A DNA stretch of 10,106 nucleotides from Patescibacteria group bacterium UBA4067 (GTDB lineage Bacteria; Patescibacteriota; Minisyncoccia; Minisyncoccales; Minisyncoccaceae), in NCBI GenBank assembly GCA_002382025.1, contig DFZB01000016.1, positions 1 through 10,106 of the forward strand, in the 5' to 3' direction. The notes beneath the pieces are model-generated. The model made no database searches. It worked only from the letters and a program-made list of their open reading frames with translations, and was not told where the DNA came from. Of the stretch, positions 1-6,701 are shown piece by piece (positions within the stretch are counted from its first letter, which is position 1; each line of letters opens with the position of its first letter). The translations under genes were made by a program, and so were the position numbers.

Positions 1-425
1 ATATTTGTTCCATCATTTAATGTAAGAAGGATTCCTCCTTCAGAACATTCACTTAAATTAGGATTCTCGGTATTAACGATTCCTGGATTAATTGAGTTTA
101 ATATTAAAAAAACCGAAAGCAATATAATCATTCCCATAAATCCATTAATAGCCATTTCTCTTGCTTTTGATATTCTTCCTGGGTCTCCTCCTGACATAAT
201 AAAATTAACTCCTGACCATATCAATATCACTAAAAGAATCACTGCTCCCATAGCAATAATCATCATAAAAGCATAAGAAACATAATCAGTAAGAGTCGAA
301 CTTTCATTTATACTATAAGTTCCAAAGGGTGTTTTTATCTCTGGATAATTATTTTCCACCGCATAAGCTGATTGAAAAGACAATAGCAATAAAAATATTA
401 ATAAAATGTATTTGTATTTTTTCAT
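1..425 (-). CDS. VirB2-like T4SS pilin protein, 3' end cut by window edge
   Basis: I translated this frame by hand from an ATG at 425; it stays open to the left edge, giving 141 codons, so its C-terminus is missing. The N-terminus (MKKYKYILLIFLLLLSFQSAYA-type) is a Lys-rich start plus a hydrophobic core, a probable signal peptide of about 22 residues. Two further hydrophobic helices follow at about residues 50-75 and 93-117, separated by a short polar loop with SGGDPGRISKAREMA, and then NSINPGIV. Signal peptide, two helices, a GGDP/KA-type loop and an INP end are typical of the CPR T4SS pilin family (VirB2/TrbC-like), which should sit in the inner membrane or be built into a surface filament. 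The next gene upstream has the same N-terminal plan, so the two look like tandem paralogs. A Cys appears just after INP, so this protein may also carry a Cys-containing extracellular tail. It starts 11 bases after the stop at 437, with no clear Shine-Dalgarno site. The family call is fairly safe; the total length is unknown. Confidence 0.5.
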   Translation of the reverse strand, partial: MKKYKYILLIFLLLLSFQSAYAVENNYPEIKTPFGTYSINESSTLTDYVSYAFMMIIAMGAVILLVILIWSGVNFIMSGGDPGRISKAREMAINGFMGMIILLSVFLILNSINPGIVNTENPNLSECSEGGILLTLNDGTN

Positions 426-436
426 GATTTTTTATT

Positions 437-3400
437 TTATTCTTGCTTTTGAAGACAATAATAATCATTTACTAAGCTATAAATAGCATTAGTACAAGTA
501 GGATGTTGTTTATTATTCAAACACGCTTCTCTTTGTCCTGAAGTTAAATAATTCATATTATTATATGGTTGACAATTCCACATTATATCAGAAGGAGGAT
601 AGGGGAAAACAGGAAGAATTGTTGCTGATCCAGAAGATAATGTGTCTAACCCTTCTTCACAGCTTAAAAGAGCAAAACCTTTTGTTCCTTGTTTTAATGG
701 AAGACCATAACCAGTAACACATTGATCAAGTTTTTTTCTTGAATAATTAAGCGTATCAAGGATTGTCCACCTATTAGGGTCTTTTTCTTTAAGATTTTCT
801 CCTTTTCCATAACTATCAATTCTTCTTGCTAATAACTCTATTTTTTGTAAATGGCCCAATCCTATTTTAGCATTTGCTGTGGTGGTGCAATAAGAAGTAT
901 CTCTACAATCAAGACCAGAATCATGATCTTCTGGATAATTATAGTTTTCGGCAGCAGAACTATAATTAAATATTCTACACTGCTTGTCCTTTAAATCATC
1001 ATAAGGACAGACATAATAATCTTTTTTTATATTTTTTCCTCTTTCTGAAGAACAATCAATTGACCCACTTGCTCCTATTTTTGTAATGTTTACCTTGCCA
1101 CCAAATTCAAAAACCCCTATAAATCCTGTGGGCAAAGTAAGTCTACCGCAATATATTGTTCCAAAACGAGTTGTTTGCGTTACAAATTTAGCTGACGAAT
1201 AAAAATGACCATGAGATCCTCTAAAAAGACAGTATAGTCTCTGACAATATTCATTTCCACCATAAAATGCATCTTCTCCTTCTATCCATTCTATTTTTAT
1301 TCCCAATCCTTTTACATGATTTTCAATAATCTGCCTATCTTCTTCTGTTATTAAGCCAACATCTTCTCCTTCGCAAAAAGTTTTTTCAACTGTCCATGCT
1401 GGTAAAAAAGTAATAATACTTCCTTTTTCACTTTCTCGGCATGTTCCCAGTTTAACTAACGATCCATAAAAACCATCTACATAGTCTACTCTTTTTAATT
1501 TCGTTCCTCTGCCAGTACCAGGTTCATGAGGATAATAATATTTTTCTTCGGCTCCAGGACAAAGACAATTGCTTTCAAATTCATGATTTAAATAATAATC
1601 CATATAATAATCAGTTGATCCTTTTTTACTTCCGTCTGTGGAAGTAAAAGTACATTTTTTCTTAGGACCAGAAGCCCAATCTGTTATAAAATACCAAGGA
1701 TCTATACTTGTTACATAGGTGAAGCCCAAATAAATAGAAGAATCCTCTGCACAACTATAAAAATTTTTATCTACAATGTTTACTATCTCACACTCTTCAC
1801 AACAAATACATTGTTTTTCTTTGCTTGAATCACAAACAGAACAATCATCACAATAATTATCAGTAGGACACATTCCTACCTTATCGCAACTCTTTTCTCC
1901 TCCACTAGTTGGATAATTATTACACCTTAAACAATCACATTGTTCAGGTAAATCAGCAAATTCTTGTGCTTTTTCTTTTACGCTTTCAATTTCTTTTTTT
2001 ATCGTACCTGTAAATTCTAATAATTTATTGGCAAATAATTTTGCATCATTAACCAATTCTCCTAATGGTATTTCTGATACCATGTATCCTTTTTTGTCTT
2101 TGTCAGTAATCATTCTTAATGTTTCTTTACTATATGATTCTTCGTATTTAAATCCTTGCCTATAATAAAAAGTAGCTCCATCTCCAGCATAAGAATAGCT
2201 TTCTTTATTTGTTTCAACATTACAAATTCTTTTTTCTTTTAACTCTTCGTAGCTTTCTTTTTCTGAGTTATAGACATTACAATTCCCATTTTCTGCTACA
2301 CAAGGATCATTTTTTAACTCTTCTGCGTAAAGAAAGGAAGTTAATTCAGCTCTTTTTCCAGAAAAACAATTATTGTTATTAATGACAGTACAATTAAAAT
2401 CTCGACAAAATCTTACTGGATCATAAGTATAAACATATTTTCCATGACTTCCAACAAATGATTTTTCTACTATTTTCTTTCCTTGATTGTCTTTGTTTTG
2501 AAGAGAATGAAATTCAGCCATAGAAATTCTTTCTCCATAAGGATCTCTCATTTTAATTATAGCTCTGTCTAAATCTTCTAAATGGTTTTTGTAATATTCT
2601 TCAAAGGTCTCCATTCTTTTTATGGCTAAATTTAAAGTAAGAAACTTTTCTTTGTCTGTGTTTGGATCTTCCCAAAAAGCAGTAAATGGACACATGTCTG
2701 CTTTTGCTCCAGGAGGTAGGTCTTTATAACTTTCTCCGTCAACTCTAATCTTTATTTCATTTCTATCGCAATCAATTTGATCTCGCACATCTTTTACACA
2801 AGGATCATGATCGTTTGTTGTATTTAAAAAACTACTAATTTGACATCCAAAGTTTGGTTTGTAATAAGCACTACCACAACAAAAACAATTACTATCGCAA
2901 ATATTAACATCTACGTATTGACAATTTCCATCTGGATCACAAGTCTCGCAAGAATCTTTTTTAGTCTGACAAGCATAAGAAATTGATTGATCAAGATAAG
3001 ACCAGCTAGCACACCTACTACACCTACAATTATTTTCTCCGCTATCATCAATACTTTTTATTGAGTCCAATATTCTTCTCATTGGACCATCAGTAAGTTT
3101 TCCTTTACAAAGATAGTCTGCATTAAATGCTTTTACTTTTTTAATAATTGCTTGATTTAATTCTTCTATACAATAAAACATATCAACTCCTCTTAATGTA
3201 TCATCTTCTGTTATTTTCCCGTCTCCATTTCTATCTATTGTGTCTCCATTTTCATCATAAGAATAACAAAGCTCTTCTGTTACATCTTTTTTCTCTGGAT
3301 CTAATCTTTTAGAAGAGTTAGCAGCTAATATAGTTTCGACTATTGTTCCCAAAGGAATTTCTTCAAACTCTAATACATTAGGATTTGTATTTTTGTTATC

Positions 3401-3766
3401 TCTATTAAAAACCTCTGCAACATATTCTAATGGACGAATATTCATTATTACTAAATCAGGATTAATAGTTGAAGCAATAACATAAACTCCTAAAAGAATA
3501 ATCAAACCAACAAATACTGCCTGAATTCTTTCTTTGGCTATTATTATTTTAGCCATTTCTCCCTGAGCAATAATCATATTAATTCCATGATACATAATAA
3601 CGAAAACAGCTATTATCACTCCTGCGCTAATAGCTATTTTTACAAAATATACAAAAAGATCATTAGTTTGTCCCGAAACAAGTCCATCGTATTGATTTTC
3701 CAATGCAAAGGAAAGAATAGGAATAATTAAGATTAAAAAGATTACAATGATTAAAAGTTTTTTCAT
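437..3766 (-). CDS. Giant cysteine-rich secreted protein with VirB2-like pilin N-terminus
   Basis: 1109 residues. Residues 1-22 are a signal peptide or first helix. Helices follow at about 37-60 and 77-100, with the polar loop AQGEMAKIIIAKER between them and INPDLV after, matching the pilin-like plan of the downstream gene. From about 105 on there is no further membrane helix: roughly 1000 residues that should lie outside the membrane. By hand count it has 56 Cys, all after residue 166, grouped in two dense clusters (247-308 and 610-672) that share CxCxxC at the start and CxCC near the end. Each cluster is preceded by EIPLG (136-140, 565-569), suggesting an old internal duplication. DRNGDGKITEDD at 178-189 fits a 12-residue EF-hand/dockerin calcium loop. 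It has no sortase motif or C-terminal anchor. From family context I infer a T4SS-associated surface or adhesive protein, disulfide-bonded outside the cell. The ATG at 3766 lies 8 bases after the upstream stop, and no Shine-Dalgarno site is visible. The pilin-like head is well supported; the tail's function is unknown. Confidence 0.5.
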   Translation of the reverse strand: MKKLLIIVIFLILIIPILSFALENQYDGLVSGQTNDLFVYFVKIAISAGVIIAVFVIMYHGINMIIAQGEMAKIIIAKERIQAVFVGLIILLGVYVIASTINPDLVIMNIRPLEYVAEVFNRDNKNTNPNVLEFEEIPLGTIVETILAANSSKRLDPEKKDVTEELCYSYDENGDTIDRNGDGKITEDDTLRGVDMFYCIEELNQAIIKKVKAFNADYLCKGKLTDGPMRRILDSIKSIDDSGENNCRCSRCASWSYLDQSISYACQTKKDSCETCDPDGNCQYVDVNICDSNCFCCGSAYYKPNFGCQISSFLNTTNDHDPCVKDVRDQIDCDRNEIKIRVDGESYKDLPPGAKADMCPFTAFWEDPNTDKEKFLTLNLAIKRMETFEEYYKNHLEDLDRAIIKMRDPYGERISMAEFHSLQNKDNQGKKIVEKSFVGSHGKYVYTYDPVRFCRDFNCTVINNNNCFSGKRAELTSFLYAEELKNDPCVAENGNCNVYNSEKESYEELKEKRICNVETNKESYSYAGDGATFYYRQGFKYEESYSKETLRMITDKDKKGYMVSEIPLGELVNDAKLFANKLLEFTGTIKKEIESVKEKAQEFADLPEQCDCLRCNNYPTSGGEKSCDKVGMCPTDNYCDDCSVCDSSKEKQCICCEECEIVNIVDKNFYSCAEDSSIYLGFTYVTSIDPWYFITDWASGPKKKCTFTSTDGSKKGSTDYYMDYYLNHEFESNCLCPGAEEKYYYPHEPGTGRGTKLKRVDYVDGFYGSLVKLGTCRESEKGSIITFLPAWTVEKTFCEGEDVGLITEEDRQIIENHVKGLGIKIEWIEGEDAFYGGNEYCQRLYCLFRGSHGHFYSSAKFVTQTTRFGTIYCGRLTLPTGFIGVFEFGGKVNITKIGASGSIDCSSERGKNIKKDYYVCPYDDLKDKQCRIFNYSSAAENYNYPEDHDSGLDCRDTSYCTTTANAKIGLGHLQKIELLARRIDSYGKGENLKEKDPNRWTILDTLNYSRKKLDQCVTGYGLPLKQGTKGFALLSCEEGLDTLSSGSATILPVFPYPPSDIMWNCQPYNNMNYLTSGQREACLNNKQHPTCTNAIYSLVNDYYCLQKQE

Positions 3767-3774
3767 ATAATGCT

Positions 3775-4161
3775 TTATTTTTTCTTTGGTTCTTTATTTT
3801 CTTTTTTAGAAACTTCTTTTCCTTGAGGTTTTTCTTCTCCTTCTTCTTCTGGAATATTGGCATCTTTCAATGTAAGATAAGACATTATTGTCCAAAAAGG
3901 AAGAGCTCCTAAATAGGGAATAGACTCTAATATGGCTGATCCAAAAAATCTAAAACTTTTCTTTTTTAATTTTTTTGAGCTCATTCTAATTCTTGTTCCT
4001 TCTCTAAACCATATCCATGAACCTAAAAAAATAGTTCCAATAAAATCTGTAACACCAACATCATCTAAACCAAAACAAATAAGAATTATACCTATTGCGT
4101 CTAACATCAGGGCAAAGGGAAAAAATATTATTAGTTCTGGGCTCATTCTTAAACCTAACAT
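3775..4161 (-). CDS. Small three-helix membrane protein, first gene of the pilin operon
   Basis: 128 residues from the ATG at 4161. About three hydrophobic segments are visible: one after MSPELIIFFPFALMLD, one around VTDFIGTIFLGSWIWF, and one around SIPYLGALPFWTIMSYLTL. A highly charged Glu/Lys tail ending in PKKK follows and is probably cytoplasmic. I recognise no catalytic motif. Similar small membrane proteins next to pilin-like and T4SS genes are familiar from CPR genomes, but I know no assigned function; a role in pilin insertion or assembly is only inferred from position. Start choice: the frame stays open upstream to a TTG at 4230, but a strong minus-strand promoter has its -10 box at 4201-4196, so transcripts should begin near 4189 and exclude that start. 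ATGs at 4161 and 4146 are both possible. The one at 4146 has an AGG seven bases upstream and would give 123 residues. It heads the minus operon, and its stop is 8 bases before the giant cysteine-rich gene. Confidence 0.5.
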   Translation of the reverse strand: MLGLRMSPELIIFFPFALMLDAIGIILICFGLDDVGVTDFIGTIFLGSWIWFREGTRIRMSSKKLKKKSFRFFGSAILESIPYLGALPFWTIMSYLTLKDANIPEEEGEEKPQGKEVSKKENKEPKKK

Positions 4162-4166
4162 TTTTA

Positions 4167-4194
4167 TTGCTTTTAAAATAATGTATGATATAAT
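4167..4194 (+). promoter_or_regulatory. Possible promoter of the plus-strand TrbL-like operon
   Basis: TTGCTT (4167-4172), a 16-base spacer and TATAAT (4189-4194) lie upstream of the ATG at 4234, with a predicted start near 4201. The -35 match is weak. An alternative is the TAAAAT at 4221-4226, which would give an almost leaderless transcript but has no good -35 box. The -10 box here lies one base from the -10 box of the opposing promoter, so the two promoters overlap. Confidence 0.5.
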
Positions 4195-4195
4195 T

Positions 4196-4224
4196 ATTAT
4201 AGTATTTTTTAAGAATATTGTAAA
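4196..4224 (-). promoter_or_regulatory. Sigma-70-type promoter of the minus-strand pilin operon
   Basis: Read on the minus strand, TTTACA (4224-4219) and TATAAT (4201-4196) are separated by exactly 17 bases: one mismatch to the -35 consensus and a perfect -10. The predicted transcript start is near 4189, giving leaders of about 28 or 43 bases to the ATGs at 4161 and 4146. AT-rich DNA yields -10 boxes by chance, but a near-consensus pair at ideal spacing upstream of an operon is stronger evidence. Confidence 0.5.
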
Positions 4225-4233
4225 ATACAAAAA

Positions 4234-6246
4234 ATGAAAAAAAACAACGCACCATTATTCGCTTTTATTTTTATTGGATTATTGTTCTTACCATTAATAA
4301 CAAATGCGGGCTTTCTTCAAGATCCTGTTGGGTCAATATTGGGTGCTTTGGGTTTAAGTGATATAGCAGATGGTTTCGCTAAAGCTTTATCTGTTTTTCT
4401 TGTTCAATTACTTGCAGGTATTGTTACCACTATTCCTAATGCAGCTCTTCAACTTTTAAATTGGGTAGCTAGTCCTAATTTTCTTCAGATTAGCATGACT
4501 GGTCCCGACAATGAACTTGTTACTGAAGGATGGAACATAACAAGAAATTTAGCTAATATTGCTTTAATATTTGGACTAATTTTTATTGCTATAAATATTA
4601 TTCTTGGAAGCCAAGAAGTTCAAGCAAAAAAATCTTTAGTTAATTTTGTTCTTATTGCTATTTTAATTAATTTTACTCCTGTTATTTGTGGTGTTATTAT
4701 CGATGCCTCAAATGCATTAACCTCATATTTTCTTACGGGTGGAATAAATGGAAATCTGGTTAATTTTTTAGCAGAAGAAATAAATACAAATAAAAACATT
4801 GATTTTTTTGCACTTATTGTTTTTTTCTTTTTTGGAATATTTTCTGCTGTAATTTATTTACTTTATGCTCTTCTTTTCGCAGCTAGATATATTATATTAT
4901 GGATTTTAATTATCGTATCTCCTCTTGCTTTTGCATCAAAGGTTTTTCCCAAATCAAAATATATAACCAAAGTTTTCCCAAATCTTCTTTATTGGGATGA
5001 ATGGTGGGATCAATTTATTCAATGGAATGTAATTGGAATTCCTGCTGGATTCTTTATTTATCTTTCTAATGTTGCAATGGTTAAATTAACTGCAGGTGGA
5101 ATTTTTGCTGATTCAGGTGGAATATCAGTTTTTGGTGCATTATTTACTTATGTCATGCCATTTCTATTTATGGCAATTGGATTCTTTGTCACCATGTCAT
5201 CAGGAGGACCAGTAAGATCGAAAATAAGTGGACTAGGCAAACAAGCTTGGGGAAAAGCTGTTGGAGCTGGAAAAACTGCTGCTGCTGCTGGAGCTGGATA
5301 TGCTATAGGAAGAGCAAAAGCAGGTGGCACATATATCAAAGAAGGAGCCGTAGGAGGAATTGCTGGTGCAGCATATAATAAAGGAAAAAAAGATGATGAA
5401 AAAATTGACTGGCACTCAAGAGAAGGAAGAGACGAAGCAAGACAAAAATACAAAGAATATAAACAAGGAGTTAAAGAAAAAGCAGCCAAGTATGGTGTTA
5501 TTTCTCATGAAACTGCTAATGAGAAAAATAAAGCAGAGAAACAAGCAGAAGAATTTGCTAAAAAAATGGATCTTGATTATTTCAACAAGCATTATAATGA
5601 CGCAACAATGACATCAGAACAAAGAAAAGCTGGGGACATTAGATTTATGAAAGAAGATACTTCAGCCTATCTTAAAGGTGCTGGAGACAATAAACAAGAA
5701 TATCAAAGAAGATTAAAAGTTATTAATACCTACGGAGATGACTCGAAAGGACACAGAAAAATTAAAACAAAAGCTTTGATGGATGCTAGCTTTAAAAACA
5801 AAAATTTAGCCGGAGATACAAACTGGGGACAACTCTATGGTAATATAGATATAAATGAAGAGATACCAAAGATGTCTGCTCAAGAAGTATTAGAAAGTTC
5901 CTCTGCAGAATTTTTACAAAACGAAGATAATCTAGCAAAATTAAGTGCTGGACAAATAAATCACATATTAAATCGTGGATCAAAACCTCAGGTTGCTGCA
6001 ATAGAAAGCGTGGAAAAACGATATAAAAGAAATGATGAAAACTATAAAAGGTTAGACCTAGAAACTAAAGAAATAAAAAAAGCTCTTAAAGACGCAAAAG
6101 AAATGAAAAAAAATTCCGAGAAACTTGGAGGGTCTGGAGAAGCAGGGTATAGAGACTCTAAAAGAATAGAAGAATACGATGCTCAAATAAAAAATTATGA
6201 AGCCGAAATAGAAAAGAGAACAAATCTTGTTCGTATTTTCAGCTAA
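4234..6246 (+). CDS. TrbL/VirB6-like T4SS inner-membrane channel protein
   Basis: 670 residues. A signal-like hydrophobic segment at 7-23 is followed by an amphipathic stretch at about 51-75 and membrane helices at about 103-125, 134-156, 190-212, 213-235, 258-283 and 298-322. A Gly/Ala-rich linker (about 333-382) and a long, highly charged, helical and probably coiled-coil tail (about 383-670) follow. A polytopic N-terminal half with a Gly/Ala hinge and hydrophilic tail is the usual plan of TrbL/VirB6 proteins, which form part of the inner-membrane translocation platform. The segment around LLYWDEWWDQFIQWNVIGIP (251-270), between helices, resembles the conserved loop I associate with CPR members. 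It starts at the first ATG, with no Shine-Dalgarno site upstream. It is transcribed away from the pilin operon, and a small gene follows 20 bases after its stop. The family call rests on topology, context and general resemblance, not on a catalytic motif. The tail's role is unknown; it may contact the VirB4 ATPase or the substrate. Confidence 0.5.
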   Translation: MKKNNAPLFAFIFIGLLFLPLITNAGFLQDPVGSILGALGLSDIADGFAKALSVFLVQLLAGIVTTIPNAALQLLNWVASPNFLQISMTGPDNELVTEGWNITRNLANIALIFGLIFIAINIILGSQEVQAKKSLVNFVLIAILINFTPVICGVIIDASNALTSYFLTGGINGNLVNFLAEEINTNKNIDFFALIVFFFFGIFSAVIYLLYALLFAARYIILWILIIVSPLAFASKVFPKSKYITKVFPNLLYWDEWWDQFIQWNVIGIPAGFFIYLSNVAMVKLTAGGIFADSGGISVFGALFTYVMPFLFMAIGFFVTMSSGGPVRSKISGLGKQAWGKAVGAGKTAAAAGAGYAIGRAKAGGTYIKEGAVGGIAGAAYNKGKKDDEKIDWHSREGRDEARQKYKEYKQGVKEKAAKYGVISHETANEKNKAEKQAEEFAKKMDLDYFNKHYNDATMTSEQRKAGDIRFMKEDTSAYLKGAGDNKQEYQRRLKVINTYGDDSKGHRKIKTKALMDASFKNKNLAGDTNWGQLYGNIDINEEIPKMSAQEVLESSSAEFLQNEDNLAKLSAGQINHILNRGSKPQVAAIESVEKRYKRNDENYKRLDLETKEIKKALKDAKEMKKNSEKLGGSGEAGYRDSKRIEEYDAQIKNYEAEIEKRTNLVRIFS

Positions 6247-6254
6247 TAATAATT

Positions 6255-6260
6255 TATAAT
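6255..6260 (+). promoter_or_regulatory. Isolated TATAAT just before a start codon
   Basis: A perfect -10 hexamer ends six bases before the ATG at 6267, which would place a transcript start at about the start codon (leaderless). The only -35-like hexamer (TTGTTC, 6227-6232) is 22 bases away, too far for a normal promoter. It may be chance in AT-rich DNA. Confidence 0.5.
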
Positions 6261-6266
6261 TCACAT

Positions 6267-6674
6267 ATGCAAATTTTAGACTTAAAAATATTAGATTTCA
6301 TTGAAGAGATTGCAGAAAAATATAACCTAGATAAAGAAATAGAAAATGATCCACTAATTCAAAAAAATCTTTCTGAGGCAAAAAACATTGGGGAAAAACA
6401 ATTCATTAAAATTGTTTACTCTAAAAATACTTTTCCATCTTTAATTTTAAAAGATATTATAAGGGATTATTTAAATAAAAATTTAACATCTTCTCAACTA
6501 ATAAAAGAAATTAAAGAAAAATTACCAGCAGAAGAAAGTATTGCCACACAAATTTTTCAAGATATAATGAACAACTCTTTGATAGGCGAAGATTTAAAAG
6601 GATCTATAGAAAAAAACATTTCTTCTGCTGAAGGAAAAACAACTAAAAAAGGTTTGAGCCAAGAATTAGAATAA
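6267..6674 (+). CDS. Small acidic helical protein of unknown function
   Basis: 135 residues with no signal peptide, membrane helix or Cys, so probably cytoplasmic. I do not recognise a named family. The sequence is almost entirely predicted-helical, with Leu/Ile spaced 3-4 apart and many Lys/Glu, ending in a flexible Lys/Ser/Glu tail. Residues 68-100 align without gaps to residues 58-90 of the small protein encoded at 8082-8537: six identities in 33, and most hydrophobic positions conserved. The two may therefore be distant paralogs, but the match is too weak to prove it. It lies 20 bases after the TrbL-like stop on the same strand and is probably co-transcribed. Its own stop is four bases before a terminator hairpin. 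No Shine-Dalgarno site precedes the ATG; a TATAAT lies seven bases upstream. By position it is likely an accessory T4SS component; that is inference only. Confidence 0.5.
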   Translation: MQILDLKILDFIEEIAEKYNLDKEIENDPLIQKNLSEAKNIGEKQFIKIVYSKNTFPSLILKDIIRDYLNKNLTSSQLIKEIKEKLPAEESIATQIFQDIMNNSLIGEDLKGSIEKNISSAEGKTTKKGLSQELE

Positions 6675-6701
6675 AAAAGGGCATTGATATTAATCAAGCC
6701 C
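6673..6701 (-). terminator. Rho-independent terminator between convergent genes
   Basis: The stem pairs 6679-6682 plus 6684-6688 with 6693-6701: nine base pairs with one bulged A (6683) and the four-base loop ATTA. On the minus strand it is followed by TTTTTTATT (from 6678 leftward), a proper U-tract for ending the SPFH transcript. The SPFH stop codon (6692-6690) sits in the loop, so the stem also encodes the last residues of that protein. On the plus strand the hairpin starts four bases after the stop at 6674, but only a weak T-run follows, so termination that way is less certain. Confidence 0.5.

Noticed and set aside
4162..4230. TTG start at 4230 for the small membrane protein, adding 23 residues.
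   Set aside because: It lies upstream of the predicted transcript start of its own strong promoter, and no ribosome binding site precedes it.
3932..4237. A 101-codon plus-strand frame over the small membrane protein and promoter region.
   Set aside because: It is antisense to a plausible membrane protein gene, runs through the divergent promoter region and overlaps the TrbL-like start; its sequence is low-complexity.
5278..5289. GCT trinucleotide run as a phase-variable microsatellite.
   Set aside because: Only four perfect units; length changes would stay in frame and only alter an Ala linker.
5148..5489. Antisense frames rich in Ala/Ser/Pro opposite the TrbL-like Gly/Ala hinge.
   Set aside because: They mirror the GCT/GGA codons of the sense gene and carry no start signals or domains.
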